A DNA stretch of 64,000 bases. Source: Terriglobus sp. RCC_193. GTDB taxonomy: Bacteria > Acidobacteriota > Terriglobia > Terriglobales > Acidobacteriaceae. This document shows positions 44,511 through 52,400 of the stretch, piece after piece (position 1 is the first letter of the stretch; each line of letters starts with the position of its first letter). The DNA is taken from contig NZ_JBFUPK010000001.1 of the NCBI RefSeq assembly GCF_041355105.1, positions 1,116,001 to 1,180,000 of the forward strand, in the 5' to 3' direction. A model generated the notes under the pieces. It searched no databases, had not been told where the DNA came from, and saw only the letters and a list, made by a program, of their open reading frames with translations. The position numbers and the translations under genes are program-made.

Positions 44511-45779
44511 TTAGGCGGGTATGTCCTCCACGGAGGACATACTTTGCCCCTTGGCTTCCCTGCCCAGCCCCGCAAGGAGAGCCACGGCAACCGCGACGAT
44601 CGCGACCGTCCAAGCGAGGACGGGGGTCAGATCGCCGTGAAAGTACTTGCGGGCGAGAGTTGTCTGGAACTTCGCGTTGCGCGAGGAGAGCAGATTGCCA
44701 AGCTGGTAAGCCAGTCCCGGAAAGGTGGCGCGGACAGCGGCGGGAGACAGTTCGTTGAGATGCGCCGGAACGATGCCCCAGGCACCCTGCACCATGAACT
44801 GCATCAGGAAGCCACCGGCGGCCACGAGGACAGCTTCGCGGGTGAAGGCCCAAAGGTAAATCATGGGGATGGCGAGCAGCGCTGCGATGACGATGGAACG
44901 GCGTCGGCCCCAACGCTCAGACAAGGTGCCAAAGGTAATGCCGCCGAGGAGTGCACCGATATGTCCGACGTCACTGACCCAGCCGACCCGCGCCGGGGCA
45001 AAGCCCTTCGCCTTCTGCAGGAAGGTGGGATACAGATCCTGCGAGCCATGACTGAAGGAAGTGAAGGCCGTCATGAGGATGACAAGAAAGAGGAATGTGG
45101 GCAGGTAATGTGCGATGTCGCCCAGGTTGATGGTGGGCTTGACGGCTTTGGCCTGCCCGCTCCGATAGGCCGGTGATTCCTCGACTTTGCTGCGGATATA
45201 AAAGACGAGGATGGATGGCAGGGCGCCGATGAAGAACATGACGCGCCAGTTGACCAGCAGGCCAGTGCCGTGAAGATGCGGGAACACTAGGCCGTAGACT
45301 GTTGCCGCGAGCAGGTTACCGACAACATAACCTTCCTGCAGCAAACCGGAGAAGAAGCCACGGCCTTTTTCCGGCAACGTTTCAAAGGCAAGCGCTGCAC
45401 CCACACCCCATTCGCCGCCCATCGCAATGCCGAAGAGGGCGCGGAAGACGAGCAGCCAGCCCAGGGTGGGGGCCAGGCCTGAGGCCACTTCAAAGACGCA
45501 GAAACTGATGATGTTGACCATCAGCGTGGGCCGTCGTCCAAATTTCTCTGCCATGGCGCCGAAGATCAGCGCGCCGACGGGACGCATGACCAGCGTCCAG
45601 AAGAGGGCTTCCGTCACCGTTTCGACGGTGGTGTGAAAGTCACCCGCGATGGCCGTGATGCAGTAGGTGAGGATGAAAAAGTCAAACGCGTCCAGCGCCC
45701 ACCCAAGGAAGCAGGCGATAAAAGCATTCTTCTGCGGCGACGTGAGCCCACGCCACTGTTGCACGATTCCGGAAGCCAT
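44511..45779 (-). CDS. MFS transporter (metabolite:H+ symporter type)
   Basis: A 12-helix major facilitator of 422 residues, close to the sugar-acid/lactate (ShiA/ProP/JEN-like) group. WALDAFDFFILTYC carries the acidic residues of helix 1, GAMAEKFGRRPTLM is the loop 2-3 signature, GGEWGVGAALAFETLP helix 5, and TLSERWGRRRSIVI the loop 8-9 signature. The start may be ATG 45779 or GTG 45809; neither has a clear binding site. The substrate, probably a small organic acid, is a guess from subgroup features. Confidence 0.85.
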   Translation of the reverse strand: MASGIVQQWRGLTSPQKNAFIACFLGWALDAFDFFILTYCITAIAGDFHTTVETVTEALFWTLVMRPVGALIFGAMAEKFGRRPTLMVNIISFCVFEVASGLAPTLGWLLVFRALFGIAMGGEWGVGAALAFETLPEKGRGFFSGLLQEGYVVGNLLAATVYGLVFPHLHGTGLLVNWRVMFFIGALPSILVFYIRSKVEESPAYRSGQAKAVKPTINLGDIAHYLPTFLFLVILMTAFTSFSHGSQDLYPTFLQKAKGFAPARVGWVSDVGHIGALLGGITFGTLSERWGRRRSIVIAALLAIPMIYLWAFTREAVLVAAGGFLMQFMVQGAWGIVPAHLNELSPAAVRATFPGLAYQLGNLLSSRNAKFQTTLARKYFHGDLTPVLAWTVAIVAVAVALLAGLGREAKGQSMSSVEDIPA

Positions 45780-45827
45780 GTGTGAAAGGAATGGTACCGG
45801 CTTGGGCACACAGGTCGCCAGCGAAAT

Positions 45828-46550
45828 CTACGGAACTTGTTGTTCCTGCGGATAATCCTTCAGCAACTGGTGGTGCATGCAGTAAAGCGCCAGTTCCAGG
45901 CGGTCGCTGACGCCGAGCTTGTCATAGATCTTGCGCAGGTAATTTTTGATGACCTGTTCGGTCGTGCCAACGTGGTACGCGATCTCTTTGTTGCGCATGC
46001 CGCGTGTGATGCAGGAGATGATCTGCACTTCCTTCGGCGACAGATGCGGCTTGTTGCGCGGGCTCATGATGGCGGCGGCCTGCGCGCGATAAGCCTCAAT
46101 GACCCAGGAGACAGACTGATTGTCGATCCAGGTTTCGCCTGCGGAGATTTTACGAACGCACTTTACAAGAAGGTCAGGCGAAATGGCACGCGGCACCACG
46201 CCGCGTACACCGCGGCGGTAGAGTTCCACCGTGGTGGCCTCGTTCGACTCGGTTACCTGAACGATAATTTTTGCCTGCGGAGCACGACGAATGAGTTCCG
46301 GAATGGCGTCAACCACGCCTGCAATCAGGTTGCCTTCCAGGATGACCACATCGGCGGGAAAGCGCTGCAACGCCGAGTATAGGTTGGACAATGTCTCTGC
46401 CTGTGCCACGACGCGGATGTCGTCCTCAAGCGCGAAGACTTTGCGAATGCCGACGCGGTAGATCGCCTGCGAATCGGCAAGGATGACGCGGATTCCTTCG
46501 TTAGGAATGTGATCTTCTTCAAAACCATCCTGTAGAGAGCGATCTTTCAC
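45828..46550 (-). CDS. LuxR/NarL-type regulator with degenerate receiver domain
   Basis: A DNA-binding regulator of 240 residues: receiver-like domain (about 20-140) and a LuxR-type helix-turn-helix (about 165-230, HLSPKEVQIISCITRGMRNKEIAYHVG...). The receiver lacks key residues. The Asp that accepts phosphate is Glu (E72 in VVILEGN), the acidic pair is ADS at 25-27, and the Lys before the last loop is Arg (GVVPRAISP). It is probably not phosphorylated normally and may be permanently active or respond to another signal. GTG 46550 overlaps the end of the PilZ gene. Confidence 0.85.
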   Translation of the reverse strand: MKDRSLQDGFEEDHIPNEGIRVILADSQAIYRVGIRKVFALEDDIRVVAQAETLSNLYSALQRFPADVVILEGNLIAGVVDAIPELIRRAPQAKIIVQVTESNEATTVELYRRGVRGVVPRAISPDLLVKCVRKISAGETWIDNQSVSWVIEAYRAQAAAIMSPRNKPHLSPKEVQIISCITRGMRNKEIAYHVGTTEQVIKNYLRKIYDKLGVSDRLELALYCMHHQLLKDYPQEQQVP

Positions 46551-46897
46551 TTGGCTCCCCCTGCGATGCGGTAGCTATCAATGACCGCACCTACCTGCTG
46601 ACCACCTTGCCCCGAATTTCTCCAGATGACACGGCCGATACAGTGGACCACCGTGTCGGTAGGAGTTCCCATGGTGTCGCGCGGCAACACCATCGTCCAT
46701 GAAAGCTGCGCATTAATGGCAGGAGCTTCTGCCTGCGTGCGAAAGAGCACGCCGCTTGCCGAAACGTCTTCCGTCTCCGCATCGAAGGTTCCCTGTTCTG
46801 TCTCCACGCGAACCTTCAGCCTGAGAGGAAAACGTACACCGTTCCGCATGGGATCAGCAGGGCTTCCAGATTGTTCTTTCTGTATTTCAGAAGCCAT
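46547..46897 (-). CDS. PilZ-domain protein (c-di-GMP receptor)
   Basis: A single PilZ domain of 116 residues. Both c-di-GMP-binding motifs are complete: RNGVR (R-x3-R) and DVSASG (D/N-x-S-x2-G), so binding of c-di-GMP is likely. The gene comes first and its stop overlaps the start of the LuxR-type regulator (GTGA), so the two are coupled and may form one signalling unit. The start is ATG 46897 or GTG 46915. Confidence 0.85.
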   Translation of the reverse strand: MASEIQKEQSGSPADPMRNGVRFPLRLKVRVETEQGTFDAETEDVSASGVLFRTQAEAPAINAQLSWTMVLPRDTMGTPTDTVVHCIGRVIWRNSGQGGQQVGAVIDSYRIAGGAK

Positions 46898-47050
46898 GTA
46901 AGTTACTGTCGTCACCAGTTACTGTAGTGTAAACCCTTTTCTGACGCTCAATGGCGTAACAAAAACACCAATTTCCGGTGGCCCCAATTGTAGGTTCCGA
47001 AACGGAACTATGTGCTGCGTCATGGAGCTATGGCTTTACACTCAGGAACG

Positions 47051-47677
47051 ATGAAGCTGAATGCACAGTTCCTGCTGTCGGCGTTTGCGCCGGAACATTT
47101 CCCCAACAACACACGCACGGGTGGCGCACCCGAGGTAGCGTTTCTCGGCCGCTCCAACGTGGGTAAATCCAGCCTGATTAATGCGTTGCTGGGGGCGGGG
47201 ATGGCGAAGGTATCGTCCACGCCAGGGCGGACGCGGTCGATCAACTTCTTCGGGCTGTACCCGGTGAGTCCCGGCGGACAGCAAAAGCCACTACCAGCAC
47301 TGGTGTTTGCCGACCTGCCGGGCTATGGCTACGCGAAGGTTTCAAAGTCTATCTCTGCGGAATGGTCAGGATTTATTGATCCGTATCTGACGGAGCGTGA
47401 ACAACTGGCGCTGTGCTGCTGCCTGGTGGATACGAACATTCCACCGCAGCCAAGCGATACGCGGTTGATGGATTTTCTACGGCATGAACAACGGCCATTT
47501 GTGGTGATTGGGACGAAGAGTGATCGGTTGAGCAATAACACGCTGTCCAAGTCCATTGCCGCGCTGAAGCAGGAGCATGGTGTGGATGAAGTGATTGCAG
47601 TTTCCGTGGAGCGCGGGAAAAGCGACAAGGGGCTGCGCGCTTTGTGGGAGCGGCTGGAGTCGGTGATTCCTGCTTAA
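47051..47677 (+). CDS. engB: Ribosome biogenesis GTPase EngB (YsxC/YihA)
   Basis: A small essential GTPase of 208 residues that helps assemble the 50S subunit. G1 is FLGRSNVGKSSL, switch I contains STPGRTRSINFF, G3 is DLPGYGYAKV, G4 is GTKSD, and the end GLRALWERL is typical. ATG 47051 has AGGA upstream; ATG 47030 is an in-frame alternative. It ends three to four bases into the convergent unknown gene. Confidence 0.93.
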   Translation: MKLNAQFLLSAFAPEHFPNNTRTGGAPEVAFLGRSNVGKSSLINALLGAGMAKVSSTPGRTRSINFFGLYPVSPGGQQKPLPALVFADLPGYGYAKVSKSISAEWSGFIDPYLTEREQLALCCCLVDTNIPPQPSDTRLMDFLRHEQRPFVVIGTKSDRLSNNTLSKSIAALKQEHGVDEVIAVSVERGKSDKGLRALWERLESVIPA

Positions 47678-48306
47678 CGAGCGATCCAGTACGCCCGGCT
47701 CAGGGAGCGAGGAAAGAGCGTTGGTGCGGTGTCGAACCAGCGTTTCTGCAACGGATGCGGTAGCTCTCGCAACAGATGATTGCGAAGTTCGCAGTCGCGG
47801 GCACGGCGTTCCTGCAAGGTAGCGGCTGTGTCTTCCGTGATGCGCAGCGGCAAGGAATCAAGCTGCAGTGTTGCTATAGGAAGCGGGAGGCTGCCCCACT
47901 GCTGCAATGTCTGCAGCCATGCCGTTTCTTCTTCGGCAGGCTTCTCCGACGCGAGGACGGCGTATGGCAGAAAACCCCGTTCGACCATCTCACGCAGCCA
48001 TTGCGCGGGATCGCCTGCCAGGCCAACGGTGATGCCTCTACCCTGCCGGATTTCGTTTTTCAGTGCACGCAGAGCTTCATCGAGCGTAGTGACAGCAAAG
48101 GTAAGGCAGCCTTGATGATTGGCTTCACGGAGTTGTTTTGCATCCGCTTCCAGAAAGAGTGAGGCTGCCCCTGCTGCGAGTGATGCCAGTGCCCGTGTGC
48201 GGCCTGTTTCATCCAGACCAAGGCCGAGGAGAAGCTTCCCAGACCAATCCGCAGTGTGGAGCTGCAGCGCAGTGAAGAAGCGAAGGGTTTCGGTCTGCGA
48301 GAACAT
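47674..48306 (-). CDS. Unknown protein at the end of the secretin/pseudopilin operon
   Basis: A 210-residue soluble protein, Leu- and Ala-rich, without membrane helix or signal peptide. No domain is recognised with confidence. The stretch GRGITVGLAGDPAQWLREMVERGFLPYAV faintly resembles the Rossmann segment of urocanase, but no urocanase active-site motif is visible. It starts (ATG 48306) 11 bases after the second pseudopilin gene, so it is probably cotranscribed with the secretion genes and could be a cytoplasmic partner of them. Confidence 0.6.
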   Translation of the reverse strand: MFSQTETLRFFTALQLHTADWSGKLLLGLGLDETGRTRALASLAAGAASLFLEADAKQLREANHQGCLTFAVTTLDEALRALKNEIRQGRGITVGLAGDPAQWLREMVERGFLPYAVLASEKPAEEETAWLQTLQQWGSLPLPIATLQLDSLPLRITEDTAATLQERRARDCELRNHLLRELPHPLQKRWFDTAPTLFPRSLSRAYWIAR

Positions 48307-48316
48307 GACCGCTGCC

Positions 48317-48718
48317 TTACCAGGTGGAGTAGAGTGAGCCGTCAAGAGAGGCAGCCTGTGCTCCGCTGTGGACGTCGTTAATGCCGGTCTGCGTTTCGTC
48401 CACGGAGTTGTAGCTGTCTGTGCGATCGCCCATCCAGGAATCCTTGCGGCTGGTGATGGGGTCCACGGGCAGGGCTTTCAGATAGCCCGCGGTAACGAGA
48501 TCATCCAGTGTTTGCGGGGCTTTCTGCTTGTCCACCGTATAGCTGTCAATGGCTTCGCGCATGGTGTGCAGATCCTGCTTGAGGACTGCTTCCTTTGCAG
48601 CGCGAAGATGGCGCGTGTAGGCAGGCACGGCCATGGCAGCCAGCACGCCGATGATGACCATGACGAAGAGAAGCTCCAGTAGCGTGAAGCCTTCGTTGTT
48701 GTTTCGTCTTTGCATCAT
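48317..48718 (-). CDS. Type II secretion-like major pseudopilin (GspG type), second copy
   Basis: A pseudopilin of 133 residues. The prepilin cleavage/methylation site is RRNNNEGFTLLELLFVMVIIG: cut after Gly, methylated Phe, and Glu at position 5 of the mature protein. The C-terminal domain has the GspG calcium-loop region (LPVDPITSRKDSW). ATG 48718 or 48715 starts it, three bases after the stop of the first pseudopilin gene. A prepilin peptidase in the window at 10.4 kb could process it. Confidence 0.87.
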   Translation of the reverse strand: MMQRRNNNEGFTLLELLFVMVIIGVLAAMAVPAYTRHLRAAKEAVLKQDLHTMREAIDSYTVDKQKAPQTLDDLVTAGYLKALPVDPITSRKDSWMGDRTDSYNSVDETQTGINDVHSGAQAASLDGSLYSTW

Positions 48719-48720
48719 GG

Positions 48721-49185
48721 CTACCATTCTGAATACTTTGTCCCGTCCAGTGCGGTGCCCTGGCTCTTGGAATGCACATCGAAGACGTTCTGGCCGCCCC
48801 AGCCTGTGGTGTCCGGTTCGTCCTGCATGGAGCGGAGTTGCCAATCGGTATCGCCGGTCATGGGGTCCTTCGGGATACCCCGTAAAAACTTCACCTTCTT
48901 GGTTTGAACGTCCACGCCATCGACCAGTGTTTCCAGATCCGGCGGATAGTTGAAACTGTCCAGTTTGGTCTGGAAGGCGCCGCGGTCGGCAGCATCCTTG
49001 TACCTGTCAATGGCGGCACGCATTTGCCACAGTGCGGACCGCAGTTCCCTTTCCTTGGTCCGTTTCACCTGCCAACGAGTAACCGGGATCGCCGCTCCTG
49101 CAAGGATTGCGAGGATACCAACCACCACAATAAGTTCAACAAGGGTGAAACCGTTGTCGCCGGATTTCGCCGTTCGCATGCGCAT
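48721..49185 (-). CDS. Type II secretion-like major pseudopilin (GspG type), first copy
   Basis: A 154-residue pseudopilin: TAKSGDNGFTLVELIVVVGI has the cleavage site (G/F) and mature Glu5. The C-terminal domain has FLRGIPKDPMTGDTDWQL, the GspG-type loop with calcium ligands, and the tail TALDGTKYSEW, paralleled by SLDGSLYSTW in the second copy, so the two probably arose by duplication. GGGAG precedes ATG 49185. It lies 15 bases after the secretin gene. Confidence 0.88.
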   Translation of the reverse strand: MRMRTAKSGDNGFTLVELIVVVGILAILAGAAIPVTRWQVKRTKERELRSALWQMRAAIDRYKDAADRGAFQTKLDSFNYPPDLETLVDGVDVQTKKVKFLRGIPKDPMTGDTDWQLRSMQDEPDTTGWGGQNVFDVHSKSQGTALDGTKYSEW

Positions 49186-49200
49186 GGCGGTCTCCCCCTG

Positions 49201-51642
49201 TTACTTCACGTGGACCGTAGCCTGCGAACCAACCGCGGGCAGGTTGACCTGGGTGCTGTTCTTCGCGCCAACCTTGCTGAGCGAAACGGTCGAGTCGCCT
49301 GCGGCGTTCGCCTTGAAGGTGAGGACGCACACCGATCCCTGACCATCGACACCGCGTACCGCGGGCGGACGCGAAATGGAGATGGTGGTGGTGCCATTGC
49401 CTTCGTCGCGATGAACCACTGCGACGGACTGGCCGTCACGCGAGAGGAACTCACCCGAATCGACGTTGACCAGCGAGAGCACTGCGGGGTTGAACTGCAC
49501 CTGCAACGGCACAGAGTACAGGTCCTTCGCGCCAGAGGCGATCACCGCCATCTGGAAGGTGCTGCCGACTGCCTGCGTTGCCTGTCCCGGAGCGACGGAG
49601 AAACTTACCGGTTGCGCAGCCGCTGGCTGGGCAGCGGGTGATGTAATCGGTTGCGAATTCTGTTTCAGAGCTGCCGCAGCGGCCTGCGCGGCGGGCGTGT
49701 TTTCGTTGCCAATCTGGCCAATCATGGCGGATGCGGCCTGCGCTGCCGTAATGGGAGCCGAGGGTGGCAGGTTCTGTGCGCGCTGCTGCTGGAAAGCGCC
49801 TGTGGTCATGCTGGCGGAGGTATCGCCTGCAAGCGCTTCCGCTACCACTTCACGCCGGAGTTCAATCGCTGAGCCGGAGCCCGTGTCGATGGCACGCGTG
49901 TTCAACCGCGTGATAAGTGGCTCACGCACAATGTGCGGGATCAGCAGGAAGACAACTTCATCCTGTGAGCGATCACGGTTGTGCGTGCTGAAGATGTTTT
50001 TAAGGATCGGGATTTCCGACAGGCCGGGAGTGCCGGAAAGCGAATCTGTTTCCTGGCGCGTGAGGATGCCAGCAAGAATGCTGGGCTCGCCTTCCTTGAG
50101 CTGGATGACCTGTTCTACGGTGCGTTGACCAATGACCGGCTCCGTCACGCCAGAGATGGTGACATCGCTGGCGTGCGTGGAGATTTCCAGCTTCATCTTG
50201 AGTGTGACTTCGCGGTCCTGATGCACGGTCGGCGTGAGGTCGATGTTGACGCCGATATCCATGTAGGTGAACTGAGTGTTCACTAGCGATGAAACGATGG
50301 CCGTAGACGCACCGGAAGAGTATGAGCCAGTGGCTACCGGGATCTTCTGACCAATCTTCAATTGCGCACGCTGGCCATCAGTGGCGCGGATGCGCGGGTT
50401 CTGCAGGATGCGTGTGTCGCTATCTGACAGCAGTGCTGCCACCGTTGCATTGCCTACGCTAACGGCAAAGTTGCTGGCAGTCAGATTCGCGAAGGTGTTC
50501 AGCGTGGGTGTCGTTGTGGTGCTCGTTGTGCTGCTGGACGAACTCGAAGAGGATGATGTGGTGCTGTTAGCAACCTGCGGCGTGATGGTGACGCTCTGCG
50601 GCAGCGTAAGGCCTAGGTTGCGCGAATGATCGCGATTGACTTCGAGCACGGCGACATCCACCACGACTTCGCTATGCGGACGGTCGAGGTTATTAAGCAG
50701 CTCCTGCGTCAGAAGGAGCTGGTCGGGCGTGCCGCGTTCCACGATGGCGTTCTGGCTGGGCACGAGGAAGATTTTGACATCCTGCTCCAGCACGTTGCGC
50801 AGCGCAGTCAGCAGTTCGTTCTGGTCAGACTGAGTGGCAGCGTTGGAGAGATAAAAGGTCTGTACCGCACGCGTTTGTAGATCCTGACGCTTCTGCTGCG
50901 TATTCTGCGCGATGAAGATCGTGTTTGACGTTACTGGCTTATAAAACGTGCCGGACTGCGTGCCGAGGATGCGCAGCCCGTCAGACAGAGAAACGTTATT
51001 CAGATCGAGCTGGATGCGGCGAGAAGTGTAGTCGGGATCAAAGATAACGTTCAGGCCTGCGGCTTTACCGATGGCCTGATAGAGCACCTTGGTGTCTTCC
51101 ACCATGTGCAGCGTCAATGGGTCCGACGAAACGGGCTTCAGCCGCAGCGGCTCGCCCAGGCTGGCAAGCTCGGGTGCGGGCGCCGTGGAGGCAGGCAGAT
51201 CCAGATTACTGGTCGGCGTATTCGCGAGTATCCGCTCGGTGACAGTGATTTCCTGCTGCGCGGACTGATTGCCGCCGTCAATGGCGAGGGCGCGCTCAAA
51301 CTCCGTCAGGGCGCCGTGGATGTCGCCGCTCTGGCGCAGGACGCGACCACGGTCGACATGAGCGGCAGCAGCAGAAAATCGCGCGCGCTCAAAGTGCGTT
51401 TTATAGCGGAGGTCGTTCGGTTTCAGCAGATGAGCCTGGCGATACGCCTCAAACGCTGCGTCCCAGTCTTCGCGAGACTCGGCGTCTGCGCCACGTTTGG
51501 ACCATGCCGAAGCTGACTGTGCCTGTGCCGGCGGTGCGGTGAAAGCAGCGGTACTGATAAGCAATGCGGCGGCAGCGCCCGCGTGGAATAGGCTGCGGCC
51601 CAACGTCGTACATGCGCCTCTGCCCGGTTTCTGAATCGTCAA
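49201..51642 (-). CDS. Secretin with N-terminal TPRs and C-terminal cohesin-like domain
   Basis: An outer-membrane secretin of about 813 residues. A signal peptide (ends AQA near residue 41) is followed by TPR-like helices (about 45-150), STN/N-domains (about 200-330), and the secretin core with VEVDVAVLEVNRD-like strand, TPTVHQDREVTLKM and VFLLIPHIV. A Ser/Thr stretch lies near 360-385. The last about 140 residues form a cohesin-type domain (FSVAPGQATQAVGSTFQM..., LQVQFNPAVLSLVNV, VLTFKANAAGDSTV). TTG 51642 is chosen for GGAAG six bases upstream; ATG 51810 lacks one. Pseudopilins follow. Confidence 0.88.
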   Translation of the reverse strand: MTIQKPGRGACTTLGRSLFHAGAAAALLISTAAFTAPPAQAQSASAWSKRGADAESREDWDAAFEAYRQAHLLKPNDLRYKTHFERARFSAAAAHVDRGRVLRQSGDIHGALTEFERALAIDGGNQSAQQEITVTERILANTPTSNLDLPASTAPAPELASLGEPLRLKPVSSDPLTLHMVEDTKVLYQAIGKAAGLNVIFDPDYTSRRIQLDLNNVSLSDGLRILGTQSGTFYKPVTSNTIFIAQNTQQKRQDLQTRAVQTFYLSNAATQSDQNELLTALRNVLEQDVKIFLVPSQNAIVERGTPDQLLLTQELLNNLDRPHSEVVVDVAVLEVNRDHSRNLGLTLPQSVTITPQVANSTTSSSSSSSSSTTSTTTTPTLNTFANLTASNFAVSVGNATVAALLSDSDTRILQNPRIRATDGQRAQLKIGQKIPVATGSYSSGASTAIVSSLVNTQFTYMDIGVNIDLTPTVHQDREVTLKMKLEISTHASDVTISGVTEPVIGQRTVEQVIQLKEGEPSILAGILTRQETDSLSGTPGLSEIPILKNIFSTHNRDRSQDEVVFLLIPHIVREPLITRLNTRAIDTGSGSAIELRREVVAEALAGDTSASMTTGAFQQQRAQNLPPSAPITAAQAASAMIGQIGNENTPAAQAAAAALKQNSQPITSPAAQPAAAQPVSFSVAPGQATQAVGSTFQMAVIASGAKDLYSVPLQVQFNPAVLSLVNVDSGEFLSRDGQSVAVVHRDEGNGTTTISISRPPAVRGVDGQGSVCVLTFKANAAGDSTVSLSKVGAKNSTQVNLPAVGSQATVHVK

Positions 51643-51821
51643 CTTCCGCTTCCGCCTCTCAGGTGATGATCTGCCTCCTAGTTGGACGAATGTAAGCAAA
51701 AACCGCTCACAGAAAGCCCAGCACGGAGACGCAGAATCTGCCTGTTTTGTGTGAGAAGTGTAACATCGTGAGAAGGACGCTGGATGCTTCCCCATGGGAG
51801 CTCCACGCATCAGAAAGAACC

Positions 51822-52349
51822 ATGCCGCATTCTCCCGCCGTATTTCAGCAAAACCCCTCCAAAAAGCCAGCGCAGCGCGACCCGGTTGCGATGGGCCAGC
51901 GGGATGCTGCCGTAAACCGGTCAGCTAGCCATAACTACTTTCTGACGGACCGTTTTGAGTGCGGCATTGCGCTGCGTGGCACCGAAGTAAAGAGCATCCG
52001 CGAAGGTAAGGCGCAGTTGAAAGACGCCTATGGGCTGATCAACAACGGCGAGGCGTTTTTGCTGAATGCACACATTGGCGCGTTTTCGCACGGGAACGTT
52101 ATGAACCACGAAGAGACGCGGACCCGCAAACTGCTGCTGCACAAAGAAGAGTTGCGTAAGCTGACAGCCCGGACGAAGGAAAGGGGATTCACGCTGATCC
52201 CAACGCGTTTCTATTTCAAGAACGGTCGCGTGAAGTGCGAACTGGCGCTGGCACGCGGTAAGCAGGACTGGGACAAGCGCGAGACGGAGCGCAACCGCGA
52301 GGCCGATCGCGAAGCACGCGCCGCTGTTGCACGCAGTCAGCGTCGATAG
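51822..52349 (+). CDS. smpB: SsrA-binding protein SmpB
   Basis: A beta-barrel RNA-binding protein of 175 residues (about 130 conserved plus a 40-residue N-terminal tail) needed for trans-translation with tmRNA. NYFLTDRFECGIALRGTEVKSIREGKAQLKDAY and LIPTRFYFKNGRVKCELALARGKQDWDKRE are the family core. The true start may be ATG 51822 or ATG 51891 further in. tmRNA itself is not in the window. pepA follows after 51 bases. Confidence 0.93.
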   Translation: MPHSPAVFQQNPSKKPAQRDPVAMGQRDAAVNRSASHNYFLTDRFECGIALRGTEVKSIREGKAQLKDAYGLINNGEAFLLNAHIGAFSHGNVMNHEETRTRKLLLHKEELRKLTARTKERGFTLIPTRFYFKNGRVKCELALARGKQDWDKRETERNREADREARAAVARSQRR

Positions 52350-52400
52350 CTCTCTTCGCGCTGCGATTTTCTTCCCTTGGCGGAGCTACACTGTTGGGGC

